Part shown: positions 45,718 through 54,540 of the stretch, one piece after another | How the letters are laid out: every line of letters starts with the position of its first letter | Numbering within the stretch: the stretch's first letter is position 1 | Source of the DNA: Clostridium sp. TW13 | Lineage (GTDB): Bacteria > Bacillota > Clostridia > Clostridiales > Clostridiaceae | Direction: 5' to 3' | Length of the DNA stretch: 64,000 nt | Assembly: GCF_024345225.1 (NCBI RefSeq) | Contig: NZ_BROD01000001.1 | Span: 1,054,001 to 1,118,000 of the forward strand | The notes under the pieces: generated by a model | The model's input: the letters and a program-made list of their open reading frames with translations, nothing else | The model's database searches: none | What the model was told of the DNA's origin: nothing | Translations under genes and position numbers: made by a program

Positions 45718-45794
45718 AATGTCAATTGTTATTTCTGTGAAATTATAAATGTGTAGTTTACTAAGATTTTCAATTTATTTAATTCTAAAAATTC

Positions 45795-45871
45795 ATCTAA
45801 AAAAACGTCGGATTTGAATAAAAATATTACATGGATTGATATTTTTTTTGATGATAAAATGATTACATAAA
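45795..45871 (+). promoter_or_regulatory. 77-nt conserved control block P2, upstream of the second MFS gene
   Basis: Same block as P1 and P3, with TAAAAT at 45855-45860. A small leader hairpin (AACCTTTTC / GAAAAGGTT) follows before the ribosome binding site. Confidence 0.7.
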
Positions 45872-45942
45872 CAAGAAAACCTTTTCAAAAACTAAAGATG
45901 AAAAGGTTATCATGAATTAATTACATAATGGAGGGGAATTAT

Positions 45943-47211
45943 ATGGGAAATCAACAATTTCAAAGAACACCTTTTGCAAGACTTTTAATAGGTGCAGTAC
46001 TTGGATTAGGCACATCAATAGCACCTTTAGTATTATTAGGATTTGGGTTAGCAACCTTTAATATTATAAGAATAGTAGGGGTTCAAAATGCAACAGCTGT
46101 ATATGGTATGGTAGGAGGAATAACAGGAATATTTTTAGTTATAACATCTCCATTAGGTGGAGCTATAGCAGATAAAACAAGAGTTAAGATGGGAAGAAGA
46201 AGATTTTGGATGGTTGCAGGGAGCATAGGTGGAGCACTATCAATGCTGACATTTACTTATGCTAATTCAGTACCAGTACTTATAATAGGTTATTGCTTAG
46301 CAAACTTCTTCTATGGAATGGTTACTTTATCTTGTTATGCAGTAGTACCAGAGCAAGTTGATCCAGAGAGATTTGGCAGAGTATCTGGATTGTTTGGTGC
46401 AGCAGCTCCAATCTGTGTTATGATTGGTCAAGCTGTACTTGGAATATATGCAGATGTACCTGTTCAACAAAAGCTTTTAGCAATTATAATTATTCAAGTT
46501 ATAGGCGGATTATCAGCAGCAGTTCTTATTAAAGATACTCAATTTACAGGAACAGTAGAAAAGAAGAAAAGCTTTGGTGAAGGGTTAAAGAACTTCTATC
46601 CAAGTGTAAAGAAATATCCAGAATATACATGGGCACTTCTTACTAAGTTGTTTATAAATGTTACAAATGCGGGATTAAGTATGTTAACTCTTTTCTATAT
46701 AATGAGATTCCATCTTGGTGAAGGAGATATCATGAGAGTTATGGCATATCAATCACCAGCGATAATGTTAATGGTTTTATCAGGAATATTTGGAGGCTTT
46801 GTATCAGATAAGATAAGAAAACAAAAGCCTTTTGTAATGTTAGCAGCATTAATAACAGGAGTTTGTATGATTGCATTTGCATTCTCAGGTAGTGTTACTT
46901 TTGTAATAGTAGGAAACTTCTTCTTTAACTTTGGATTTGGTATGTATACAGCAGTAGATAATGCATTAGTTAATAGAATATTACCATCTAAAGAGAACGC
47001 AGGTAAAGATATCGCAATAATGAATACAACAGTAAACTTATCATCAGCAATAGTTCAATTTTTAGCTCCAATGCTTATAGCTTTGGGAACAAAGCTAATG
47101 GGAGATGATGGATATACATTCTTCTTCTTGATGCTTGCAGGGTTCTCGATACTTTCAGCCTTGGTAGTATTACCAATACCTGAAATAGGCAAAGAGAATC
47201 GTAATAAGTAA
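45943..47211 (+). CDS. MFS transporter, copy 2
   Basis: A 422-residue near-twin of the transporter at 36288. Visible substitutions are conservative (Lys8Arg, Thr/Ala, Ile/Val, Arg/Lys) apart from the last eight residues. Many third-position changes are also missing, so the DNA copies are recent or homogenised, although their upstream regions are unrelated. Same 12-helix topology and loop signature. It follows P2 and probably serves the GH2 or AraC regulator 1/2 substrate. The start is the ATG at 45943 after GGAGGGGAATTAT; an in-frame start at 45928 lies on the site. Confidence 0.88.
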   Translation: MGNQQFQRTPFARLLIGAVLGLGTSIAPLVLLGFGLATFNIIRIVGVQNATAVYGMVGGITGIFLVITSPLGGAIADKTRVKMGRRRFWMVAGSIGGALSMLTFTYANSVPVLIIGYCLANFFYGMVTLSCYAVVPEQVDPERFGRVSGLFGAAAPICVMIGQAVLGIYADVPVQQKLLAIIIIQVIGGLSAAVLIKDTQFTGTVEKKKSFGEGLKNFYPSVKKYPEYTWALLTKLFINVTNAGLSMLTLFYIMRFHLGEGDIMRVMAYQSPAIMLMVLSGIFGGFVSDKIRKQKPFVMLAALITGVCMIAFAFSGSVTFVIVGNFFFNFGFGMYTAVDNALVNRILPSKENAGKDIAIMNTTVNLSSAIVQFLAPMLIALGTKLMGDDGYTFFFLMLAGFSILSALVVLPIPEIGKENRNK

Positions 47212-47226
47212 AAGAAGAATTAGTTG

Positions 47227-47270
47227 ATAAATAGCCTAGAGGATAAAGCTTATACTCTAGGCTTATTTAT
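47227..47270. terminator. Terminator between MFS copy 2 and AraC regulator 2
   Basis: AGCCTAGAG pairs with TCTAGGCT, extended by ATAAAT/ATTTAT (47227-47270), between convergent genes. Confidence 0.75.
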
Positions 47271-47280
47271 ATGTAGGGTA

Positions 47281-48384
47281 CTATTGTAATTTTCTAAACT
47301 GCTGTGGTGAGTAGCCATAATGTTTTTTAAAGGTTCTAGAAAAATGTTCAACAGAATTATAACCTACAGCTTCTGAAATCTTTTCTATAGATAAATCAGT
47401 ATTTAAGAGGTATTCCTTAGCATCTTCCATTTTTAAATTAGTTAATAGAGTTGTGAATTTTAAGCCAATATTCTTTTTTATTAGTATGCTTAAATGGGCT
47501 TCGCTATAGTGAAAATATTCAGCAAGAGAACTTAGAGTAAGAGTTTTATAATTATTTTGTATATACTGAATGATTAAGGAAAACTCACTTCCTATAGCAT
47601 AATTATTAAATTGAATTGTTTTGCTATAATTTCTTAAAATAGTTGAGAAAAGAATATTTGCCCAACTTATACTGCAATTATTATAATACAAATCGTCTTT
47701 ATTATTTTCTATGATTAGATTTTTAATTATAATTCTTATATCTGTTGAATTTTGAGTGTGAAATAAAAGATAATTTGGTGAGGTTTTATCATAAAGTATT
47801 GTCTTGAAAAAGTAAGAAAGTAAATCCTTTTGTGAGAGTAGTGGAAAAAAGGTGTTATCGAAAGTACTTTTTCTAATAGCAATAGATATTATGATAGAAT
47901 CACTATTATCTGCAATTATATTATGTAATGATGTAGGAGCAATGATGCATAGCTCACCTTCCTCAAGAGTACGGTGTTCTTTTTCAAATTGAAATTCACA
48001 GTTACCTTTGAACACATAATAAATTTCAAAATAGTCATGTGAATGTGTGTGGTCATTTATATAATTAAAGTGTTTATTTACAAAAATATCATTTCGTTCT
48101 CTAAGTATAATTGCTTCTTTTAACTCTGAAAATTTTGTTATATCTCTATTTTCGAGAACAGTATTCATAGAAATTGGTATGTTGTTCAGCAAATCTAAAA
48201 ATTCATCATCTGATAAACAATTCCAGAAAGATTCTTCAGGTAAACTAGGCTTAATGGTTACATAACTATTTTTTTTATACAATTCAATAATTGCGTCCCC
48301 AAAACTTTTCTTTTTTCCAGTATTTAAATAAGATTTTGTTAAAATAGATTGAATTATTCCAGAAGAAGTATACATTTCAATCAT
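47281..48384 (-). CDS. AraC-family regulator 2 of the duplicated pair
   Basis: A 367-residue paralog of the regulator at 41563, with the same cupin region (HSHDYFEIYYVFKGNC) and helix-turn-helix region (LTLSSLAEYFHYSEAHLSIL; IEKISEAVGYNSVEHFSRTF). The DNA-contact helices are almost the same, so both probably read the same 77-nt blocks; the N-terminal sensors differ more. It is divergent from the GPH symporter gene, with block P3 between. Start at 48384 after AAAGGACGG. Confidence 0.9.
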   Translation of the reverse strand: MIEMYTSSGIIQSILTKSYLNTGKKKSFGDAIIELYKKNSYVTIKPSLPEESFWNCLSDDEFLDLLNNIPISMNTVLENRDITKFSELKEAIILRERNDIFVNKHFNYINDHTHSHDYFEIYYVFKGNCEFQFEKEHRTLEEGELCIIAPTSLHNIIADNSDSIIISIAIRKSTFDNTFFPLLSQKDLLSYFFKTILYDKTSPNYLLFHTQNSTDIRIIIKNLIIENNKDDLYYNNCSISWANILFSTILRNYSKTIQFNNYAIGSEFSLIIQYIQNNYKTLTLSSLAEYFHYSEAHLSILIKKNIGLKFTTLLTNLKMEDAKEYLLNTDLSIEKISEAVGYNSVEHFSRTFKKHYGYSPQQFRKLQ

Positions 48385-48460
48385 CTTGCATTACCGTCCT
48401 TTCATTTGTATATAAAGTATAACAAAATAGAAATTATGATACAATTCTATGAATTTACTA

Positions 48461-48537
48461 ATCTAAAAAAAAATCAAATTTAGGTGATTATATATCATGG
48501 ATTGATATTATCTTATAAGTTAAAATGTTTACATAAG
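48461..48537 (+). promoter_or_regulatory. 77-nt conserved control block P3, upstream of the GPH symporter
   Basis: Third copy of the block, with CATGGATTGATATT and TAAAATGTTTACAT; -10-like TAAAAT at 48521-48526. The 5' third is more diverged than in P1/P2. Confidence 0.65.
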
Positions 48538-48636
48538 AAGAATAGAGAGGGATGATTAGGACAGATATTTTAGATATGAACGTTTTTAGTAGTATGAGAA
48601 AAATTATTATAAATATAAGTTTATTTTTGTGTTTTA

Positions 48637-48650
48637 TGAAAACGGTTTAA
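48637..48650 (+). promoter_or_regulatory. Catabolite-responsive element (cre)
   Basis: TGAAAACGGTTTAA fits the CcpA cre consensus TGWAANCGNTNWCA at all but one position. It is downstream of the P3 promoter, so CcpA could act as a roadblock. Confidence 0.65.
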
Positions 48651-48701
48651 AGAGCATCTTAGTAAATGAATATTATAAAGAATAAATTGGAGGGCGTATA
48701 T

Positions 48702-50087
48702 ATGGAGCAAGCGATAAAGAACAATAAGCATAATGCAGATGTGAAACTAAGTTATAAAGAGAAGATATCTTACAGTTCAGGAGAAGTTGGTATAAATTTA
48801 TTATTTACAGCAATGGGAGCATTTTTACTCTTTTATTATACTGATGTAGCAGGAGTTAGTGCAGCAGCTGTTGGGTCAATAATGCTTATATCAAAGATAT
48901 TTGATGGTGTTGTAGACATTATGATGGGATTTATTACTGATAGAACTAATTCTAAATATGGTAAGGCTAGACCATGGCTTTTAAGGATGGCAATTCCTTA
49001 TGGTATAGCCGGAATCCTATTGTTTACAGTGCCTGAATTAGGTGAAGTAGGAAAGCTAATATATATTTTTATAACATATAATACATTTTGTATTATATAT
49101 ACAGCAGCAGTAATACCATACTATTCATTAAGTTCCTTGGTTACTCAAAATCAGAAAGAAAGAGAAAATATTGGTTTTATAAGATCAATAATGACTACAG
49201 TGGGCAGTTTAGCTATCAATATGGGAACATTACCTTTGGTAAATGCATTTGGAGGAGGAAAGACAGCTTGGACAATCACATTTGTGGTTTTTGGAGCAAT
49301 TTCTGCAGCGTTATTCTTATTAGCATTTGCCAATACAAAAGAAAGAGTTGGTAGTGAACAGGAAAATGTTAATTCTAAAAAGGAAAAACGACATTTAAAG
49401 GATGAAGTTAAGTATTTATTTAAAAATAAGTATTGGCTTATTCTAACTGGAAATGGTTTTTGTTCAAATATAGTAATGGCACTTAGCATGGGAGCCACAG
49501 TGTATTTTGCACAATACATATTAAAGAATCCAGCAGCAGTTGGGATTTTATCATTATGTAGCATGATTCCTATGTTTGTATGTATACCTTTGGGATATCC
49601 ATTGGTTAGAAAGTTCGGCAAGAGAAATATGTTGATTGCAGGATTAATATTAATGGCTGTAGGCTATTCAATTATGTTTTTGGGTGGAGCCAATCTTATG
49701 ATTGTTGCAGCAGGAGTAATCGTAAAAGGAATTGGTACAGCTACACAATGGACTCAAGGACCGATGCTTGCAGATACTGTTGAATATGGTGAGTGGAAAA
49801 ATGGAATAAGACAGGAAGGCCTAATATTTAGTGCGCAAAGTTTTGGAACTAAGATAGGTAGTGGACTTGGATCAGGTCTTATAGGATGGGTCTTAGGAAT
49901 GACAGGCTACATTGGTGGTGTGCAAGTACAATCATCATCAGCTTTGATTGGAATAAACGCATTATTCATAATAATACCAGTATTTATTACAGTAGTTGAA
50001 ATAGTAATAATGTCTATATATAAATTAGATGGTGAGTATTCAGACATTTTAGAGCAACTTAATTCAAGAAAGATATTAAAACATTAA
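48702..50087 (+). CDS. GPH-family sugar:cation symporter
   Basis: A 461-residue, 12-helix symporter of the glycoside-pentoside-hexuronide family (XynB/MelB/YicJ type). Typical segments are KISYSSGEVGINLLF, then MGFITDRTNSKYGKARPWLL after helix 2 and DTVEYGEWKNGIRQEG in the second half. It should import a plant glycoside with Na+ or H+. First gene of a probable three-gene unit with a small protein and a GH78 rhamnosidase, so rhamnosides are plausible cargo. ATG at 48702 after TTGGAGGGCGTATAT; an earlier ATG lacks a site. Confidence 0.9.
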   Translation: MEQAIKNNKHNADVKLSYKEKISYSSGEVGINLLFTAMGAFLLFYYTDVAGVSAAAVGSIMLISKIFDGVVDIMMGFITDRTNSKYGKARPWLLRMAIPYGIAGILLFTVPELGEVGKLIYIFITYNTFCIIYTAAVIPYYSLSSLVTQNQKERENIGFIRSIMTTVGSLAINMGTLPLVNAFGGGKTAWTITFVVFGAISAALFLLAFANTKERVGSEQENVNSKKEKRHLKDEVKYLFKNKYWLILTGNGFCSNIVMALSMGATVYFAQYILKNPAAVGILSLCSMIPMFVCIPLGYPLVRKFGKRNMLIAGLILMAVGYSIMFLGGANLMIVAAGVIVKGIGTATQWTQGPMLADTVEYGEWKNGIRQEGLIFSAQSFGTKIGSGLGSGLIGWVLGMTGYIGGVQVQSSSALIGINALFIIIPVFITVVEIVIMSIYKLDGEYSDILEQLNSRKILKH

Positions 50088-50143
50088 AATAGTAGGAGTA
50101 TATTTTTATATTATAAAATGAAGTTAATGAGGTGTTTAAATTG

Positions 50144-50443
50144 ATGGGAAAATGTGTAAACAACCAATTGTGTTCAAGCCTTACAGTGGGAAAGCAGTAT
50201 TTGATAATAGAAGAAAGGCCAGAATATTATGTAGTTATTGATGATGCAAATGATGAATTAACTTGCAAGAAAGATAGATTCATTGTGGTTGAGGATGGTG
50301 GAATGACCAAGAAGGCTAAAGCAACTATAACAGAATTAAATTATCAATTACAAAATGGTTGTAATGATATTAAGAAATTTGCAATTAGAAAAAATTCTAG
50401 AGGAGAAATCAAGGAGATATCTGTGATTTTCAATTATAATTAG
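50144..50443 (+). CDS. Small hypothetical protein in the GPH-GH78 unit
   Basis: A 99-residue soluble protein I do not recognise. The first half, with GKQYLIIEERPEYYVVIDD, suggests a small beta-barrel (SH3-like); three cysteines lie in the first 50 residues. It lies 56 nt after the GPH gene and 19 nt before GH78, all in one direction, so it is probably co-transcribed. GAGGTGTTTAAATTG precedes the ATG at 50144; a GTG at 50132 overlaps the site. A structural or regulatory helper role would be a guess. Confidence 0.65.
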   Translation: MGKCVNNQLCSSLTVGKQYLIIEERPEYYVVIDDANDELTCKKDRFIVVEDGGMTKKAKATITELNYQLQNGCNDIKKFAIRKNSRGEIKEISVIFNYN

Positions 50444-50462
50444 CAGAAGAGGAGAATTAAGT

Positions 50463-53297
50463 ATGAGAGTAATTAAGTTAAAGACAAATCACATTACAAA
50501 TCCATTAGGATTTGATTTAGGACAACCATCTATTTCATTTGTAACTATTGAAACAGATGCAAAGAAACAAGAAGCAGCACAAGTTATAGTGGCTTTGGAT
50601 AAAGAATTCAATGAAGTTGTTTTTGATAGCGGGAAAAGTGAAGACATAGATAGTTTAGGTTTTCAATTACCAATACAGTTAAAGCAAAGAACTTGTTACT
50701 ATTGGAAGGTAACAGTTTGGACAGATAATGGAGAGGTTGCAACCAGTGATGTAAATTGGTTTGAAACAGCTAAAATGAGTGAACCTTGGACTTCAAAATG
50801 GATTACGCCTAAATTAGACTCTTCCGTTCACCCTGTTTTAACTAAAGAATTTAATGTGGACAAGAAAATAAAATCAGCTCGCGCTTATGTATGTGGTTTA
50901 GGTTTATATGAAATTAATATAAATAAGGCAAAAGCAGGAGATGAATATCTTGCACCAAACTTTAACGCTTACAATAAGTGGTTACAATATCAAACTTATG
51001 ATATTACAGATAGTTTAAAACAAGGAGAAAATATAATTGATGTTTCTCTTGCAAATGGAATGTACAAAGGACGTTTTGGACTTTCTAGAACAGAGAATTT
51101 ATATGGTGATAAGTTTGCTTTATTATGTGAAGTTGTCATAGATTTTGAAGATGGAACTAGTACTATAGTAAGTTCTGATGAAACTTGGAAAGCAAGAAAA
51201 AGTCAAGTTTTAGCTAGTGGAATTTATGATGGAGAGATTCTTGATTCAACTTTAGCTGAACAAGCTATCTATGAAGTTGAAGAAATTGAAATAGGTTATG
51301 AAAAATTAAAAGCAAGGCTAAGTTTGCCTGTAAAAATAAAAGAACGATTAAATGTAGTAGAAGTAATTACAACTCCTGCAGGAGAAACAGTTCTTGATTT
51401 AGGTCAAAACATGGTAGGTTGGATTGAGTTTAAGACTAAAGCACCTAAGGGAACTGAAATAACACTACAATATGGTGAAATTCTTCAAGACGGCAACTTC
51501 TATAGAGATAATTTACAAAGTGCAAAATGTGAATTTAAATATATAGCAAATGGAGAAGAATCTGTAGTCAGACCACATTTCACATACTATGGTTTCAGGT
51601 ATGTAAAAGTAAGTGGTTGGCATGGAGAAGTAAAACAAGAAGATTTTACAGGCTGTGTGTTATATTCTGATATGGAACTAACAGGTCATATAGAAACTAG
51701 CAATCCTTTAGTAAATAGATTATTCTTAAATGCATTATGGGGTCAAAAAGGCAACTTTTTAGATGTTCCAACAGATTGCCCACAACGTGATGAACGTTTA
51801 GGTTGGACTGGGGATGCTCAAGTATTCTCAGGAACTGCAAGCTTTAACATGGATACCTTTGCTTTTTTCAATAAGTATGTTTATGATATAGCTTGTGAAC
51901 AAGAAGTATTAGGTGGAAAAGTACCTAATATTGTACCAGTAGCAGGCACAGGGGATGGTTGCTCCAGTGGTTGGTCAGATGTAGCTACAATAATACCATG
52001 GACTGTTTATGTTCAATATGGAGATAAGAGAATATTAGAACAGCAATTTGACAGTATGAAGTCATGGGTGGATTTCATCAGAAAACAAGATGAAAATTCA
52101 GGTTCAAGAAGACTTTGGGTAACAGGTTTCCAATTAGGAGATTGGCTTGCGTTAGATGGAGAAAATCCTAATAGTTTTGCAGGCGGAACTGAAACAGCAT
52201 TTATTGCATCAGCTTACTATTACTATTCTTCAATGATTGTTTCAAAGTCTGCAAAAGTATTAAATAGAGAAGAATTATTTAAGGAATATGAAACTTTAGC
52301 TAATGAAATTAGAGAGGCAATAAGAGCTGAATATTTTACAAGCACTGGACGTTTAGCACTAAAAAATCAAACAGCATATATTCTTGCACTTTATATGGAT
52401 TTAGTACCAGAGGGTAAAAAAGCTAGAGTAGTAGCAGATATGCAGGAAAGATTTAAGGCAGATAAAAATCATTTAAAAACAGGTTTTATTGGAACGCCAT
52501 ATTTATGTAAGTCTTTATCAGAAAGTGGTTGTAATGATTTAGCTTATACATTACTTCTAAATAAGGATTATCCAAGTTGGTTATATGCAGTAACTATGGG
52601 AGCAACAACAATTTGGGAACGTTGGAACTCTGTACTTCCAGATGGAAAAATAAGTGGCACAGATATGAATTCATTAAATCATTATTCCTATGGATCTATT
52701 GTAGAATGGATGTACAGATACATGGCAGGAATAAATCCTGTGGAAGATAAACCTGGTTTTAGACATATTAGATTAACTCCTATGCCTGATTATCGTTTAA
52801 AATATGCAAAGGCAACTTATAATTCAGCGGTAGGACTATATGAAAGTGGATGGAGAATAAGCGAAGAAGGAAATTTAAGCTTTAAATTTGTAATTCCATT
52901 CAATGCATCAGCATCACTAATTTTACCTAATGCAAAATTAGAAAATGTAAAAGTAAATGGCAAGTCTTTAAAAGAAACTGAGCTTAATGCCAGCCAAAGT
53001 GGTGATAATGTTACTGTTGAGTTAGTTAGCGGTGTATATGATTTTTACTATGTGCCACAGGTAGCTTATGTTAAATATTACAGTACTCAATGGAGTTATG
53101 AGGAATTGGTAAAGAATGAAGAAACTAAAAAGGCATTAGTTGAAACATTGCCTATATTGTTAGAAGAGCATATGATTGGAAAGGTAGGAGATAAATCTCC
53201 AAGAGAATTATCATATATGCCATTCTTCCCAGTATCAAGTGTAGTATTAGATGAGCTTGATAAGAAATTAGGTACAATTAAAGTTAGTGTAGATTAG
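50463..53297 (+). CDS. GH78 alpha-L-rhamnosidase, copy 1
   Basis: A 944-residue enzyme with GH78 layout: N-terminal fibronectin-like and beta-sandwich domains (about 1-410, including LDLGQNMVGW), an (alpha/alpha)6 barrel (about 415-790) and a C-terminal sandwich. The catalytic stretch VPTDCPQRDERLGWTGD has Asp438, Asp443, Glu444 and Asp451; Glu719 (TTIWERW) is the second catalytic region. It releases L-rhamnose from glycosides or pectin fragments. No signal peptide. It follows the GPH symporter and small gene and is paralogous to 59739-62576. Start after AGAAGAGGAGAATTAAGT. Confidence 0.92.
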   Translation: MRVIKLKTNHITNPLGFDLGQPSISFVTIETDAKKQEAAQVIVALDKEFNEVVFDSGKSEDIDSLGFQLPIQLKQRTCYYWKVTVWTDNGEVATSDVNWFETAKMSEPWTSKWITPKLDSSVHPVLTKEFNVDKKIKSARAYVCGLGLYEININKAKAGDEYLAPNFNAYNKWLQYQTYDITDSLKQGENIIDVSLANGMYKGRFGLSRTENLYGDKFALLCEVVIDFEDGTSTIVSSDETWKARKSQVLASGIYDGEILDSTLAEQAIYEVEEIEIGYEKLKARLSLPVKIKERLNVVEVITTPAGETVLDLGQNMVGWIEFKTKAPKGTEITLQYGEILQDGNFYRDNLQSAKCEFKYIANGEESVVRPHFTYYGFRYVKVSGWHGEVKQEDFTGCVLYSDMELTGHIETSNPLVNRLFLNALWGQKGNFLDVPTDCPQRDERLGWTGDAQVFSGTASFNMDTFAFFNKYVYDIACEQEVLGGKVPNIVPVAGTGDGCSSGWSDVATIIPWTVYVQYGDKRILEQQFDSMKSWVDFIRKQDENSGSRRLWVTGFQLGDWLALDGENPNSFAGGTETAFIASAYYYYSSMIVSKSAKVLNREELFKEYETLANEIREAIRAEYFTSTGRLALKNQTAYILALYMDLVPEGKKARVVADMQERFKADKNHLKTGFIGTPYLCKSLSESGCNDLAYTLLLNKDYPSWLYAVTMGATTIWERWNSVLPDGKISGTDMNSLNHYSYGSIVEWMYRYMAGINPVEDKPGFRHIRLTPMPDYRLKYAKATYNSAVGLYESGWRISEEGNLSFKFVIPFNASASLILPNAKLENVKVNGKSLKETELNASQSGDNVTVELVSGVYDFYYVPQVAYVKYYSTQWSYEELVKNEETKKALVETLPILLEEHMIGKVGDKSPRELSYMPFFPVSSVVLDELDKKLGTIKVSVD

Positions 53298-53319
53298 TAT
53301 AAAATACTATAATTTTTAA

Positions 53320-53371
53320 AACAAGGTTATCTTGAAAATGTGAATTTTCTGAGATAACCTTGTTTGTTATA
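53320..53371 (+). terminator. Terminator of the GPH-GH78 unit
   Basis: 14-nt perfect arms (53320-53333 and 53353-53366) around a 19-nt A/T-rich loop, then GTTAT. Confidence 0.85.
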
Positions 53372-53495
53372 TGTCAATGGAACTGAAGTCTATTTCAATT
53401 ACTAAGGCAATTCCTCCTTTTAATATTATATGTTTTGATTTGTAATAGCACTAATTAATAATATTTTAGCAGAAAGTTATAATTTCAAATAATAA

Positions 53496-53524
53496 TTGTT
53501 CAAAATATTTATCAAGGATATAAT
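53496..53524 (+). promoter_or_regulatory. Promoter of the AraC regulator at 53.6 kb
   Basis: TTGTTC (53496-53501), a 17-nt spacer and a perfect TATAAT (53519-53524). Confidence 0.6.
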
Positions 53525-53568
53525 GAAAGGAAAAAGATAATGACATATATTTTAGCAGGAGAAGCAAT

Positions 53569-54426
53569 ATGGATTTTAAACATGAAATGATACAATTTAA
53601 CGATGATATTCCAATTAAATTATATAACGGGAAAGTTCTTTCAAAAGAAGATCCTAATCATATAAATACAATAACTAAACATTGGCACAGTAATATAGAG
53701 ATATTTTATATTATTACAGGGAGCATTGATTTATGGGTTAATTCAGAAAAATATGAATTAGGTCATGATAATTTAATGGCTATTAACATAAATGAAATTC
53801 ATTCATCACAATATAAACAGAATGGTGAAGGAGTTTTGTTGCAAATTCCTTATGAGTTTGTAAAAATATATTATCCTAATATAGACGGCATTTCATTTGT
53901 ATGTAATTCAACTTTGAAATCAGAGGATGGTAACAAATATTCTAAGTTAAAAGGTATGCTAAAAGATTTGGAGTGTATATATAACGAAAGAAAAGATGGA
54001 TACATATTGAAATCATATAGTTTAATCTTTGACATATTGTTTGAGTTAGTAACAAACTTTAGTATAAGTAAGCCTGATAAAGAAAGTATAAGTAGTAGAA
54101 AGAATTTAGATAGATTAACTGAAATAGTAGATTATATAAAAGATAACAAAAAATTAGATTTGTCTTTAGAGATGGTAGCAGAAAAGGTGAATTTGACTCC
54201 ACAATATTTTTCTAAGTTTTTTAAGAAGTATATGGGAATATCCTATATCAAATATTTAAACAGTTTAAGACTTGAAAGTGCATACAGAGAACTTATAAAT
54301 ACAGATTTATCAATAATCAATATTGCTATAGAAAATGGATTTTCAGATGTTAAAGCGTTTAATAAACTATTTAAAAATGTTTATGGTTCTAATCCAGGTG
54401 AATATAGAAAAAATAAAAAAGGTTAA
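53569..54426 (+). CDS. AraC-family transcriptional regulator
   Basis: A 285-residue regulator with an N-terminal cupin sensor (KHWHSNIEIFYIITGSIDLW) and the C-terminal AraC double helix-turn-helix (LSLEMVAEKVNLTPQYFSKF; IINIAIENGFSDVKAFNKLF). It is not a close relative of the 41.6/47.3 kb pair. It precedes the GH3-GH43 genes in the same direction and may control them or the GH78 genes. Start after AGCAGGAGAAGCAAT. A weak A-rich/T-rich hairpin follows the stop codon. Confidence 0.88.
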   Translation: MDFKHEMIQFNDDIPIKLYNGKVLSKEDPNHINTITKHWHSNIEIFYIITGSIDLWVNSEKYELGHDNLMAININEIHSSQYKQNGEGVLLQIPYEFVKIYYPNIDGISFVCNSTLKSEDGNKYSKLKGMLKDLECIYNERKDGYILKSYSLIFDILFELVTNFSISKPDKESISSRKNLDRLTEIVDYIKDNKKLDLSLEMVAEKVNLTPQYFSKFFKKYMGISYIKYLNSLRLESAYRELINTDLSIINIAIENGFSDVKAFNKLFKNVYGSNPGEYRKNKKG

Positions 54427-54462
54427 AAAATACCCCTTTTTAGATTAAAAAAGACAAGGATT

Positions 54463-54491
54463 TTGTATATCTCAAAATTTATAATTATATT
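54463..54491 (+). promoter_or_regulatory. Promoter of the GH3-GH43 unit
   Basis: TTGTAT (54463-54468), a 17-nt spacer and TATATT (54486-54491). Confidence 0.55.
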
Positions 54492-54540
54492 ATAAAACAT
54501 TGAGTTTATACGAAAATTTATTAAGGGGATGGAAAGACAA

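Noticed and set aside
49151-49621. 156-codon antisense frame inside the GPH symporter gene
   Set aside because: It lies wholly inside a well-supported gene, and its hydrophobic product mirrors the membrane helices of the sense strand.
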